From Lasiodiplodia sp. COLG20 (taxonomy: Eukaryota > Ascomycota > Dothideomycetes > Botryosphaeriales > Botryosphaeriaceae): a stretch of DNA of 64,000 nucleotides. Made by a program: the position numbers and the translations under genes. The stretch's first letter is position 1. Each line of letters begins with the position of its first letter. Below the pieces are notes generated by a model. It was not told where the DNA came from, did not search any database, and worked only from the letters and a program-made list of their open reading frames with translations. The stretch covers positions 4,836,001 through 4,900,000 of the forward strand of contig VNWV01000001.1 in the NCBI GenBank assembly GCA_009801085.1, read 5' to 3'. Below are positions 25,843 through 34,733 of the stretch, piece by piece.

Positions 25843-26509
25843 CTACGTGCCGCCGCGAGAGTTGAGCGCATGGAGATCCTTCAGGGCCTCCTGCATGCGC
25901 GTGAGCTTGCCACTGGCCTCGCTCACCTGCTTGTTCAGGGTCTTCATCAAGCCTCCCAAGTTCTCATTGTCCTTGGCCAGCTTGTCCTTGACCCGGGCGA
26001 GCCTGGTCATCTCCTCGGACCAAGGAGTAGCAACTTCGGCCTCCAAGTTGAAGGCTTCCTCATCCGAGTACAGTCCAGAACTGGTGACGACATCGCTGAG
26101 GTTCTGGAGGAAGGCCGGGATCTGGTACATGTTGTCTTCCTGCTCCGTGATCTTCGTGATCTCGGCGAGGTTGGCCTCGTACTCGGCGCTGAAGTGGTTA
26201 AGCATCTGAACGACGTTCCTGTACGATTCGAACTGTTCGGCGACCTGCTGGTTGAGGGACACGATCTCGTTCAAAAGGTTGCGCTTCGTGTCGGTGGATG
26301 AGACGGTGTCTTCGCCTTCCATCTGGGCGGACACAACTTCGGTGGCTTCAGTGGCGGCGGGTGAGGCGCATCCGTCTTGGTCCTATGCGTCGGTTTTTAG
26401 CTGTAAACATGGCGTGGGTCGGACGCGCTGTACATACCGAGCCAGCTTGGACGATCTCCTCTTCGTTGTGGGGAGCCATATTGTCACTAGACGTGCGCTC
26501 AGGCGTCAT
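25843..26509 (-). CDS. C1: unrecognised small helical/coiled-coil protein
   Basis: I do not recognise it. Exon 1 is 26438-26509 and exon 2 is 25843-26382, with a 55-nt intron in phase after QAGS, giving 203 aa. After about 45 disordered acidic residues the protein is almost entirely predicted helix with heptad-like spacing (NLLNEIVSLNQQVAEQF, MTRLARVKDKLAKDNENL, LMKTLNKQVSEASGKLTRM). There is no signal peptide or membrane segment. A TATA box about 110 bp upstream supports the chosen ATG rather than earlier in-frame non-ATG starts. It is the first of six co-oriented genes of this kind. Confidence 0.72.
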
Positions 26510-26524
26510 GACGTGCGGCAGGAT

Positions 26525-26553
26525 CAGTTCCAGGTGGGTGGCGCTGACGTGGG
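26525..26553 (+). repeat. Possible third fragment of the dispersed repeat
   Basis: The stretch beginning CAGTTCCAGGTGGGTGG and ending ACGTGGG matches the outer end of repeat copy B (near 19134-19162) at about 24 of 29 positions. It lies in the 5' leader of C1. The match is short and could be chance. Confidence 0.35.
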
Positions 26554-26615
26554 TTGTCGGGTGCGGCACGAGTGAAGAGTTTGCGAGGAAGAGTCGGATA
26601 GACGTAGAAAGAAAG

Positions 26616-26630
26616 CAGTTATATATAGTG
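26616..26630 (-). promoter_or_regulatory. TATA box of C1 and downstream leader words
   Basis: CTATATATAAC on the minus strand, followed within about 40 nt by CTACGTC and TCTTCCTCGC. The same two words follow the TATA box of C6 in the same order. Confidence 0.55.
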
Positions 26631-26802
26631 AGGTGACCACTGTTCGATTCCAAAAGCGGCTACAGCGCGCTTAGCACGTGCTCAGAGCTGCGTGCGTCCT
26701 ATGTATGCTATCTTGTTCTAAGGAACAGACCGGATTCCATTACCGCCAAATTCGTGAGATCTTCCTTGAACAGTTTGCCTTCGCCAGATTCGTGAGATCT
26801 TT

Positions 26803-27734
26803 TCAGCGGTTCGCCTTCGCCAGCTCTTGAGCGCGCGCTTCCTTGCGCTTCTTGCGAATGTCCTTTGCCCACTCAGCCAGTGTGGCACGCCTGACAGTCA
26901 AGATGGCTACGTCGCTCCTCATGTCACGGATGTCCTGCATGACGCGTTCGAACTCGGCGTCCAGCAGCGGGTCGTCGGTGAGGTCGACAATCTCCTGGTC
27001 ATTGTAGACGTCATTGCCGCCCAGAATATCCGCGAAGTGAGCATTCAGGCTACGAATGCGCAAGAGGTTGAGCAGACCGTCCCTGTTGCGAGCCGCTCGA
27101 TCAGAAAGGTTCTGGCGTACGAAGTCGAACTCATCCCAAGCGTTCTGGAGAGCCATCATGTCGGCGAAGATCTCAGGGTAGTTGAGCTCAATGATACTGA
27201 GGGAAAGCTCGGTATCATCACTGGTCTTGAGTGGTAGTAAATAGGACTCGTGCAAAGAAAGTCAGACTTCGACATACCTCAGACTCGGGCGCAGGGGCAG
27301 CATCCTCCATGTCAGCAGGGGCAGCATCCTCCATGTCAGCAGAGGCAGTGTCTTCCATGTCGGCAGAAGCGGTATCCTCCATGTCGGCAGAGGCAGCACC
27401 CTCCATGTCGGCGGAGTCACTGGTCTCGAGTGGTAGTAAATTGCGATGCAACAAGCTAAAAAGAAGTGGAAACGTACCTCAGCATTAGGAGTAGCAAACG
27501 CAGCATCAGGAGTAGCAAGCTCAACATCGGGAGCGGCAAGCTCAACATCGGAAGCAGCAAGCTCAGTGTCGACCGTTCCGTCTCCAGTGACGTTCCTGGT
27601 CTCGAATGGTAGTAAGTTGGCCTCTTTGCGTTGCCTGTAGGCGAACCAGTACATACCTCATCCTCGTAAAGCGACATTTCAGAAGCCTCAGGGTCCTTGT
27701 CGGAGCCACCAGCGTGCTGGTTGCTCATAGACAT
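26803..27734 (-). CDS. C2: unrecognised protein with repeat-built exons
   Basis: No known family. Four exons join in phase 0: 27657-27734, 27478-27600, 27278-27424 and 26803-27225, giving 256 aa. Exon 2 encodes imperfect 7-residue units around DVELAAP. Exon 3 encodes five 8-residue units of the SADMEDTA type. Both are acidic and probably disordered. Exon 4 encodes a helical domain (LLNLLRIRSLNAHFADIL, FERVMQDIRDM) ending in a basic helix KDIRKKRKEARAQELAKANR. All three introns (56, 53 and 52 nt) end in the same 15 nt, and the following exons begin ACCAGT or ACCAGG. Reading through the intron ends is also open for a few codons, so alternative acceptors are possible. A TTTTAAAA box lies about 108 bp upstream. 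Confidence 0.72.
27226..27240 (-). repeat. Repeated intron 3' end, copy 1 (intron 3 of C2)
   Basis: On the minus strand this reads TTACTACCACTCAAG and is followed by exon sequence ACCAGT. It matches 27425-27439 and 27601-27615. Confidence 0.85.
27296..27415 (-). repeat. 24-bp tandem repeat, five units, coding
   Basis: Five in-frame 24-bp units encode SADMEGAA, SADMEDTA (twice), SADMEDAA and PADMEDAA within exon 3 of C2. The unit length is a multiple of three, so gain or loss of units keeps the frame. Confidence 0.9.
27425..27439 (-). repeat. Repeated intron 3' end, copy 2 (intron 2 of C2)
   Basis: Minus strand TTACTACCACTCGAG followed by ACCAGT. It differs from copy 1 at one base. Confidence 0.85.
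27478..27564 (-). repeat. 21-bp imperfect coding repeats in exon 2 of C2
   Basis: About four imperfect 21-bp units encode variants of DVELAAP (ELAAS, DVELAAP, DVELATP, DAAFATP). Confidence 0.75.
27601..27615 (-). repeat. Repeated intron 3' end, copy 3 (intron 1 of C2)
   Basis: Minus strand TTACTACCATTCGAG followed by ACCAGG. It shares 14 of 15 intronic bases with copy 2. Confidence 0.85.
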
Positions 27735-28003
27735 CTTGTTGGTATTTTCAGAACCTTCGTGGACGTGCAGTCGCAGATCTTTTCAAGACGCGGAAGATCT
27801 GGAAGAAGGTTGGAGGGTGTTGTGGAAGGAGACGAACAGCGGTTTTAAAAGCAAACATCAACGCTTTCACTATTTTAGGAAGGAACATCAATTTAGGCAG
27901 CTACCATCCAGTCGTAATCCATTTTTCGCTGTTTCTTCACGGATTTGCCGAGGTGAGAGCTTGAACTTGTCGCTTTGCCAGCATCTCAGCACCCACTACA
28001 GCT

Positions 28004-28747
28004 CTACTGTTTCCTGTAGTCTCCTATCGGATGATGCTGAGGCTGCCTGACCAGCCCTCCCCTCTTCACCAGCATCTCCTTCTCCCTCTCCTCCAGCTTC
28101 TGCATCAAGACCGCCATTTCCTCCTCCGTCATCGAGTTTACCCGGGCCTCCTCACTCTGCGGCTCCCATCTCTCGCCTTCCCTCTCGCCTTCTGGCAGCA
28201 CACTCAACAGCATCTCCTGTCTCTGCCTGAGCGCTCTCTCCCGCTCTTCGTACTCTCTCATCATCTCCTCGATCTCGCCGTTGCTTTCTTCAGTGCCCAG
28301 GAGATTGTTCCTCTTCGCGTTGATCTCGCACGCCAGGCTTACAAGGCTCTGCCTCCGCACGACACTCTCTGCGTCTACCAGCGTGCGGTACTGTGCCGGC
28401 GAGAGGCCGCGCGCGCGGTACGTGGCCCACGCCTGCCGCAGCAGCTCAGCGTAGAGTCTCTCCGAATCCTCGACGTGTTGGAGAACGCTGAGTTGCATAA
28501 GGATCTTGGAAATGTCGCCGACGCCGTCGGGGCCCGGTTGAGGTGCGGGTTGCTGGGTGAGAAAGGCGGGTGCGGACACGCTCCGGTGGGAGTGAGATCT
28601 TGTGATAGGTGGAAGTGATGGCACGGCAGGAGTGTTGATGCTGCAGGTTCGCATGCGGGTGCTGAGGTCTTCGAGCTCCTGGGACGGGTCAGTGGAGCTG
28701 CTGTGGGTGAGCGCATGGTGCGTGAGGCTTACCCGTGAAGGATCCAT
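28004..28747 (-). CDS. C3: unrecognised coiled-coil protein
   Basis: The unspliced frame gives 247 aa from ATG 28747. A consensus intron at 28679-28732 (54 nt, GTAAGC donor, CACTGAC branch, CCCAG acceptor) also keeps frame. Its removal would give 229 aa with exon 1 encoding only MDPSR, matching the short-first-exon pattern of neighbouring C1, C2 and C6. After a Ser/Pro-rich N-terminus comes a helical part (ISKILMQLSVLQHVEDSERL, LYAELLRQAWATYRARGL), then strongly heptad-like charged helices (EMMREYEERERALRQRQEML, MAVLMQKLEEREKEMLVKR). It has no recognised domain, signal peptide or membrane segment. Confidence 0.7.
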   Translation of the reverse strand: MDPSRVSLTHHALTHSSSTDPSQELEDLSTRMRTCSINTPAVPSLPPITRSHSHRSVSAPAFLTQQPAPQPGPDGVGDISKILMQLSVLQHVEDSERLYAELLRQAWATYRARGLSPAQYRTLVDAESVVRRQSLVSLACEINAKRNNLLGTEESNGEIEEMMREYEERERALRQRQEMLLSVLPEGEREGERWEPQSEEARVNSMTEEEMAVLMQKLEEREKEMLVKRGGLVRQPQHHPIGDYRKQ

Positions 28748-29169
28748 TGTGAGGGGTAGTGTCTTGGATAGGAGTTGGAATGCAGTTCAGGTGCTGTTGG
28801 TTTTATGTTGAGTTACGCGTTCACCTACAGAACGGAAGGCGTGCTGGTGAAGTTGAGAAAGCTTACAGCGGCTTCGGCCGGTCAAGTGACGTACAGCCCG
28901 ATGTATTCACTGATGGGGACAAACTATAGTCACAATACAATTCGGCGCAGACACAACGCATTGTTTCACACTATCGCTATTGCTCCGGCAGCAGCCGCCT
29001 TGAATTCGTGAGACTCAAATTTGTATTTACCGTGCTATAATGCCCACTCTACAGGCAAGAGGGACTATACAAGAATGGCATCTACCAAAGACACCGTGAC
29101 TCCGGCTTCTTATGCATCCGGACTCATACCAAAAGCAGCTCGAACCATGTCCAGTACACACAGTTCAGA
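28748..29169. other. Spacer between C3 and C4
   Basis: A CATAAAAC element on the minus strand near 28800 may serve C3. No other gene is seen. Confidence 0.4.
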
Positions 29170-30877
29170 TCAACCCATCGGCTTCTCTACCTTCTCCTGG
29201 TCACGGCCACTGAGCACATGTCCACCAAGTTCATCAAGCTTGCACCTCAGCGCCTCATTATCCCTCCTCAACACGGCATTGACCATCTTCAGCTCGTCAT
29301 CTCCCCTGATAACCTTCACCTTCTCAGCATCCACATCGCACGCCTCCGCTCGCGCCTCCGCCTCCACACACTTCTGCTGCGCGACCCTCATGCCGACCCT
29401 CAATCCGGCCGCCTCTCTCTCGAGCTTTTCCTTCTGCATCTCTACCTTGACCAGCCTCTTGTTATCGCGCATGATGGCGCGCATACCCGGTCCAAAAGCG
29501 CGCCACTTGCCGGCGTCGGCCTCGTTCGTGGCGTGCGTGGCGTCGGCGAGGTCGAGGTCGAGCTTGAGCTTGTCCATTTCAATGCACATCTGGAATTGGG
29601 TGGCGCGTTCTTCCGCCAGCTGTTTGCTTTGCGTGGCGATCTTGGCTTGGAGGGTGGCTAGCTCGGCTTCGAGTTGAGCGATGAGTTCCTTGTTCTTGTT
29701 GTCCTCATCTGTCTGGGTGGCAGCGTCGTTCGTGTTGACAGTATCTTTGGAGCTGGTAGCTTGAGTGAGGACGGTGGCGTGAGGCTGTGAGGTTTCTGCA
29801 GGAACTGGCTGGTACGTGGACGGCTGCGAACTGAAAGCGATAGCCGAAGGAAGTGGTATGATGTTAGCATCTGTCAGCTTGAATTTCTTGTGAGTCTCGT
29901 CGGAGTCAGTATCATCGCCCTCCAGCAGACGCTTTGCGCGCTGGGGGTGAAGCTTGGCGGTCTCGTCTGCGGTGACGGCCGCAGTGTCAGTGGTGTTGCT
30001 CTGCAACGTCTTGGGCACACTTTCCTGATCGATCTTCGCAAATTGGTCCTGAGGATCGGACGATGGCTTGGCGTAGCGAGGCTGATCGATCTCGGGAGCG
30101 ACAAGCTGCTCCTGCTTCGCCGACTGCTCATAAGAGGCGGCGTAAGCCCGCTCAGACTTGTGATACTCACGCGGCTTTGGCGACTCGCGGCTGCTTCTCA
30201 TCTCCCGGTTGAAGCCACGGTCATCGTGACCGTAGAACATCTCGCCTCTTGAACTGAGCCTCCTCTGTTCCGCCGCGCCGCGGAAGTTGAACCCTCCTCC
30301 GGCATCACGATCGCGCTCGTCCTCCCGAGCATAGCGCCTGTCGTCCACATACTCTTCCCTACCAGTAGTGATGTGGCGCCTGGCATCCCTCCTATCATCG
30401 CTCGCATTGCCCCTCCTGCTGCTCTTCGCCTCCGCGGCCATGATATCGGCCGCGTGGTTCACGTGCTCGGGGGTGGCCTTGCACAGCCTACCGTCCAGGC
30501 GCTGCTCTTCGGCAACCAGATCTTCGACGAGGCGGAGCGCGGCATCTCTCTTCCTGGAGCCGCGACCCGCAGCGCGTGCGAGGTCGGCGAGAGCAGTTAG
30601 CATACGCGGCGGCCAGCTGCGGGGGTGCGAGCCGAAGCCGCAGTCGGCCGGCTTCCAAGTGGCGGAGTCGCTGCCCCAGAGGTCGGAGAGGATGTCTACG
30701 GCCTTGGATTTCAGTGTTGGCTGGAATGCTTTGCGCAAAAGAGGGATGTTGTTTGTTAAAGCTTACCTGGCTGGAGCTCATGCCGGCTGGCGGACTGGGG
30801 CTGCGCGGGCGGGCGGGCCTGTGGTGGTAGTGCTGGTGTTTGGGGTGGTGATGCTGGTACCTGCGGTGGTACGTCAT
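29170..30877 (-). CDS. C4: W-C-WPP module plus coiled coil, unrecognised
   Basis: Exon 1 is 30767-30877 and exon 2 is 29170-30720, with a 46-nt intron in phase, giving 553 aa. The N-terminus is His/Tyr/Pro-rich; MSSSQ near the end of exon 1 is an alternative start. Residues about 48-135 form a compact module: ILSDLWGSDSATWKPADC, GFGSHPRSWPPRMLTALADL, then KATPEHVNHAADIMAAEAK. A disordered Arg/Asp/Ser-rich centre follows, then PQRAKRLLEGDD, then a long coiled coil (ELIAQLEAELATLQAKIATQ, MQKEKLEREAAGL). The first module is paralogous to that of C6. A 74-nt homopolymer lies between its probable TATA box and the start codon. Function unknown. Confidence 0.75.
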
Positions 30878-31010
30878 CGTTGCGGTCGGTCGCTTGCTTA
30901 TGGTTGTCTTCAGGAGCGAGGGATGTGTTGGTCAGAAGTAGCTGTGGTTGTGGTTGTGGTCGTGGTCCCAACTGGAATGTTGTGGCTGTAGTCGGAACTG
31001 GAACGCATGG

Positions 31011-31013
<3 letters not shown>

Positions 31014-31087
<74 letters not shown>
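31014..31087. repeat. 74-nt poly(A)/poly(T) homopolymer
   Basis: An uninterrupted run of 74 A on the plus strand. On the C4 coding strand it is poly(T) and lies in the probable 5' leader or promoter, about 140 bp before the start codon. The true length may differ because long homopolymers are error-prone in assembly. Confidence 0.9.
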
Positions 31088-31090
<3 letters not shown>

Positions 31091-31182
31091 CTACGCTGGC
31101 GCACTCACTGATAAGCACTGCACCCACTGCCTGATGCGCATGGACAGTTGCTCAGATAGCACTTTTGAATTGCTTCAAGAAA

Positions 31183-31197
31183 TTTATATAGACCCTT
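31183..31197 (-). promoter_or_regulatory. TATA box of C4 with GGGTCTATA
   Basis: Minus strand GGGTCTATATAAATT. The same nine bases GGGTCTATA form the TATA region of C5 near 32899-32910. Confidence 0.5.
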
Positions 31198-31519
31198 CCA
31201 CGATGATTTCCCGCAGAAGCTTTGGATAATCAGGCCCAGCTCAGTAAATACATTACCCAAGGCGTTGTCTATCAGCAACAATGCCCGCTAGGAGGAGTTT
31301 CGCTGTCGGCACTAAATCTTTTTTCCTTTTCTTCCTCTCTCATGCCGCATGCCAAAGTATCTACTGTTGTGCTTCTCGTTGCTAATCCAGGCTTGCATGC
31401 ACTTCTTCGTTTCCCGCTGTAGCCTTTTGTTCAGAGAATCATGAGTCTTTTCCGATGAAGAGTGGGTTCCAAACCAGAACCTCCCATGTTGGCCGAACAT
31501 CCGTGATTGGCGCGGTAGC
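31198..31519. other. Spacer between C4 promoter and C5 stop
   Basis: No gene seen. It probably holds distal promoter of C4 and the 3' flank of C5. Confidence 0.4.
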
Positions 31520-32809
31520 CTAATCTTCCTCCTCAGACTCCCACTTCATCATCTGCAGATCATAGTCCAAGTCGTCGCTCAGAGACTTCGGCTTCTCAGG
31601 ACTGCTCTGGCCTTGACTCGTAACGCTGCGCCTGAGCCTCTTAGCAGGCGGCGGAGGTGAGGCGCTGTCCAACTTGATCCTCTTCCGGGGCATACCTTCA
31701 TCATCCTCAAAGACCTCATAACCCACAAAGCCTTCATCATCCTCGAAGTTCTCCATGTCTTCGTCGTTGTCTTCAAGATCGTCATCCTCTCCGTCGTCCT
31801 CTTCTTCATCGTCCTCTTCATCATCATCACTAATCACCACAACCTCCCTCACAACCTCCACCTCCTCTTCCTCTTCCTCCTCAGAAGACGAAGACTCCTC
31901 CAGCACCTCGGGCCTCTCAAACGCCAACCCCCCAAAGCCCCTCGTCGCCTCAATCACCATGTTCTGGGCCTCGAACTCCGTCTCCTCGACGCGCCACCCC
32001 GCCGCCGCGGCGCGCGCGTAGCGCCTCTCGCCCATCTGCGCGCGGTGGCGGCGACGCATGGCCTCGCGGTGGGCCTCGACGCGCACCTCGCGCTCCCACG
32101 GCGACATCTGGCGGATGCTGTCGAGCGTCGGCGGGTGGGCGACGTCGATGGCCGGAAGGACCGTCTCGACGGCGTTGACGAAGGCCTGGCGCGGGTCGAT
32201 GGCTGCGAGGAGGGAACGCTGCGGGCGGAACGGCTCGAAGTCGTGGCCCCACGGGTTTTCGAGGGTGTCGACTTCTTCGCCGGCTTCGTCGTCGGCGTCG
32301 TAGGCGTCGGATGGGGTTGATGGTGGTTGGAGACGCGTTCGGACGTAGCTCAGGTTGTTGCCGAGTGCGTCGTCCGTGGCCCTGCGCGCCTCGAGCTCTG
32401 CGTTGTGGGCTGCCAGGTCCGCTTGCATGAAGGCGCGCTGCGCCATTGGACTCAGACCGTCGGGAATGTTCATGAAGTCCGGGTACGTGCGGGCGCAGGC
32501 GGCGCGCGTGGCGGGACTGAGTGGATCGACGCGGTTCTTGTCGTCGCGGTAGGAGGACTTTGCGGTTATGTTGCTGCGGATGACGCGGCGGGCGGGTGGA
32601 CTCGCGGAGCCGTAGTCGTCGCTGGTGGTAGTGCTCGCGACATCCGTGCTTGCAGAGGATGCGGCAGACGATGCGCCGTCGGGAGTGACCGTTGCTCGGC
32701 GCCGTTCGTTCTCGTAACTCATGCTGCGAGTGCGGACTCTGAGGCTGGAGCCTGAGTCCATGTCGGGCGAGAGGGAAGATGATGGGGGTGAAAGAGGGCT
32801 GTGCTTCAT
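31520..32809 (-). CDS. C5: acidic, probably nuclear protein, unrecognised
   Basis: Single exon, 429 aa from ATG 32809. The N-terminus is Ser/Arg-rich (SLRVRTRSMSYENERRRATV). The centre holds a helical region (LSPMAQRAFMQADLAAHNAEL, split by short loops; SPWEREVREAH-like helices; MRRRHRAQMGERRYARAAA). A very acidic tract follows (SSSSEEEEEEEVEVV, then runs of Asp/Glu), and then a bipartite nuclear-signal-like pair PRKRIKLD and AKRLRRS. The combination of an acidic stretch and basic NLS recalls histone-chaperone-like or chromatin proteins, but no family motif is visible. A TATA box lies about 90 bp upstream. It is part of the co-oriented array. Confidence 0.7.
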   Translation of the reverse strand: MKHSPLSPPSSSLSPDMDSGSSLRVRTRSMSYENERRRATVTPDGASSAASSASTDVASTTTSDDYGSASPPARRVIRSNITAKSSYRDDKNRVDPLSPATRAACARTYPDFMNIPDGLSPMAQRAFMQADLAAHNAELEARRATDDALGNNLSYVRTRLQPPSTPSDAYDADDEAGEEVDTLENPWGHDFEPFRPQRSLLAAIDPRQAFVNAVETVLPAIDVAHPPTLDSIRQMSPWEREVRVEAHREAMRRRHRAQMGERRYARAAAAGWRVEETEFEAQNMVIEATRGFGGLAFERPEVLEESSSSEEEEEEEVEVVREVVVISDDDEEDDEEEDDGEDDDLEDNDEDMENFEDDEGFVGYEVFEDDEGMPRKRIKLDSASPPPPAKRLRRSVTSQGQSSPEKPKSLSDDLDYDLQMMKWESEEED

Positions 32810-33251
32810 GGCTTGCTTGTTCAGACTTTGGGTGGGTGAGTGGAAGTTGAAGCGGCTTGAGAGATGGAAGCAGCCAGAAGATTTTCTGAAACCTCTTCTA
32901 TTATAGACCCATACGTTCCATCACTGTGCGCACGCGAGGAGAATTTCCGGGCCGCAGGTGATTGGCCATAGACCAGTCGACGTGTGTCACAGCCAGCAGT
33001 GTTAGCACATGACTTGTGTCCGTACAATAGTACATATATCACTTGATCACTTGACTGTCACCGTCACTGATGGGATTCCTATATTATCCGAGCACAATGG
33101 ACAGATGGCTATCTTCATGGAGTTCTGGATAAGACCACAAGCCTATCAAATCTATCTCGTGAAGTAGGAGTGTGGGTATCAGACAACTAAACAATAGCCC
33201 CAAGGCGATGCCGAAACTTCAAGATCTTCAAGATCATCAAGATCCTCCAGA
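32810..33251. promoter_or_regulatory. C5 promoter and spacer to C6
   Basis: Minus-strand GGGTCTATAATAGAAG at 32899-32910 is the probable TATA region of C5. No other gene is seen here. Confidence 0.5.
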
Positions 33252-34045
33252 TCACGCATCTCCGGTTGTAGTCCAGGCTCCCGTGAGATCCCGCTCTAAC
33301 TCTTCAATCCTACCAATAGCCCAATCCCGCTCACGAATCGCCTCAGTGATGCGGGCATCCTTCTCCTGCAACGCCTGCTTCAGCTCGCCATTATCCCTCT
33401 CCAGACGCTTCTTGTAGATCTCGGCCACTTCCCAGTACATCTTGAACATGTCGCGATCGGTAGCAACAACCGACAGGGTCGCATCCATGTCGAAGCACTT
33501 CATCTCAATGGCATCAATCTGCTTCTGCTTCTCCATCAGATTTTCCTGTGCAACCTTCTTGATTTTCTCGACCTCCTTCTGCAGACTCGCAACCTCCTTC
33601 TCCTTCTCATCGGCAGGAGATTGGCTGTGATTGACTATAGCAGAACCGCGAACGGGCCGCAGTTTTTCAGCCTTGAGCAGCTCGGCAGCCTTGGTGATAT
33701 GCTCCGTAGATGCCGTCAAGGTCCTCCCCATGACTGCGGCGACGATCTGCATGGCACGAACGCGGTAGTTGGGTCCGGCCGTTTGTGCGAGCACGGCGAG
33801 GGCGGACAGGATCCCCGGAGGCCACTGGCGAGGATCGTCGCCGAATTGACAGCCCTTGTACTTCCACATGCGGACGTTGGGCGACCAGACAGAGGAGAGG
33901 ATCGCGATGGCCTGATCATTTTGTCATGTGTTAGCTAAGAAAAAAAATATGAGGTGAGGAGACGGGTGAATTGTTACTGTACCTCATCTGTGGTCATCTG
34001 TCGCACAGTCTCGTTGGTCGTAAACCTGCGTTGAAGTGACATCAT
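33252..34045 (-). CDS. C6: W-C-WPP module plus coiled coil, unrecognised
   Basis: Exon 1 is 33983-34045 and exon 2 is 33252-33911, with a 71-nt intron in phase after MTTDE, giving 240 aa. Residues about 22-100 contain AIAILSSVWSPNVRMWKYKG, then CQFGDDPRQWPPGILSALAV, then TASTEHITKAAELLKAEK. This aligns directly with C4 (shared W, C, FG, PR-WPP, L-AL--LA--AG, T-EH---AA). The rest is coiled coil (EVASLQKEVEKIKKVAQ, IYKKRLERDNGELKQAL). It is the small paralogue of C4, lacking C4's long disordered centre. No signal peptide or membrane segment is present. A TATA box lies about 95 bp upstream. Confidence 0.78.
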
Positions 34046-34733
34046 TGCGGCAGTGTGCTGACCAAAATGATGCCTTCTGTTGATGTTCGCGTCCGACTTT
34101 TGGCGAGGAAGATTGTGGAAGAGCGCGGTGGACGTAGATATATGTGAAAGTTATGCCGTCAACATGGCGCTAGTCCAAAGTGGTACGCCCTGAGAAGGGC
34201 GGTGTTCACACCTGCGGGTGCCATGGATTACGTCATTGCTCTCATCAGGTGAATCACTCTGCAAAGGGTATGGGCAGACAGCATTCTTGCTCTCTTCCAG
34301 ACGGGCCCGCCCATGCCGCGACTTGTCTTCTGGGAACTGAAGCGACTCTCCGGAAAGATACGTTGAATTAATAGTTTTACATTCACATCCGGACGATAGC
34401 TTCCGCTGTCCTCTTAAGTTCACATTTAATAGCTTTGCTATGCTTCTCTCTCGTCGTCGGCTGCACTGCCGCTCTACAAGAGATGGCTGCGTTATATGCT
34501 GGTTTGGAACATTAATTTCAAAAAGCGGCTGGCTGAAAAACATGTTTCATATTTTTTTATTCTCGCCTCACTGCGTAACATTGATTCTTTCAACGTTGGC
34601 TGCCACTTAATTTCCACACCAATCTACAGCAGATAAATACGTGGTATATAAGATCGCTCCACCCATGCCATAAACTCCTTCCAAAACTACACCCAGGAAT
34701 CTTTTAAATACTAACACAAAGTACAGAAGTAAA
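34046..34733. promoter_or_regulatory. C6 promoter and spacer
   Basis: Minus-strand CATATATCTACGTC at 34133-34146, followed by TCTTCCTCGC, is the probable C6 core promoter. It shares the words CTACGTC and TCTTCCTCGC with C1. The remainder, 34150-34733, shows no gene. Confidence 0.5.

Noticed and set aside
31756..32021. Plus-strand Ser-rich frame opposite C5
   Set aside because: It is the antisense shadow of the acidic tract of C5.
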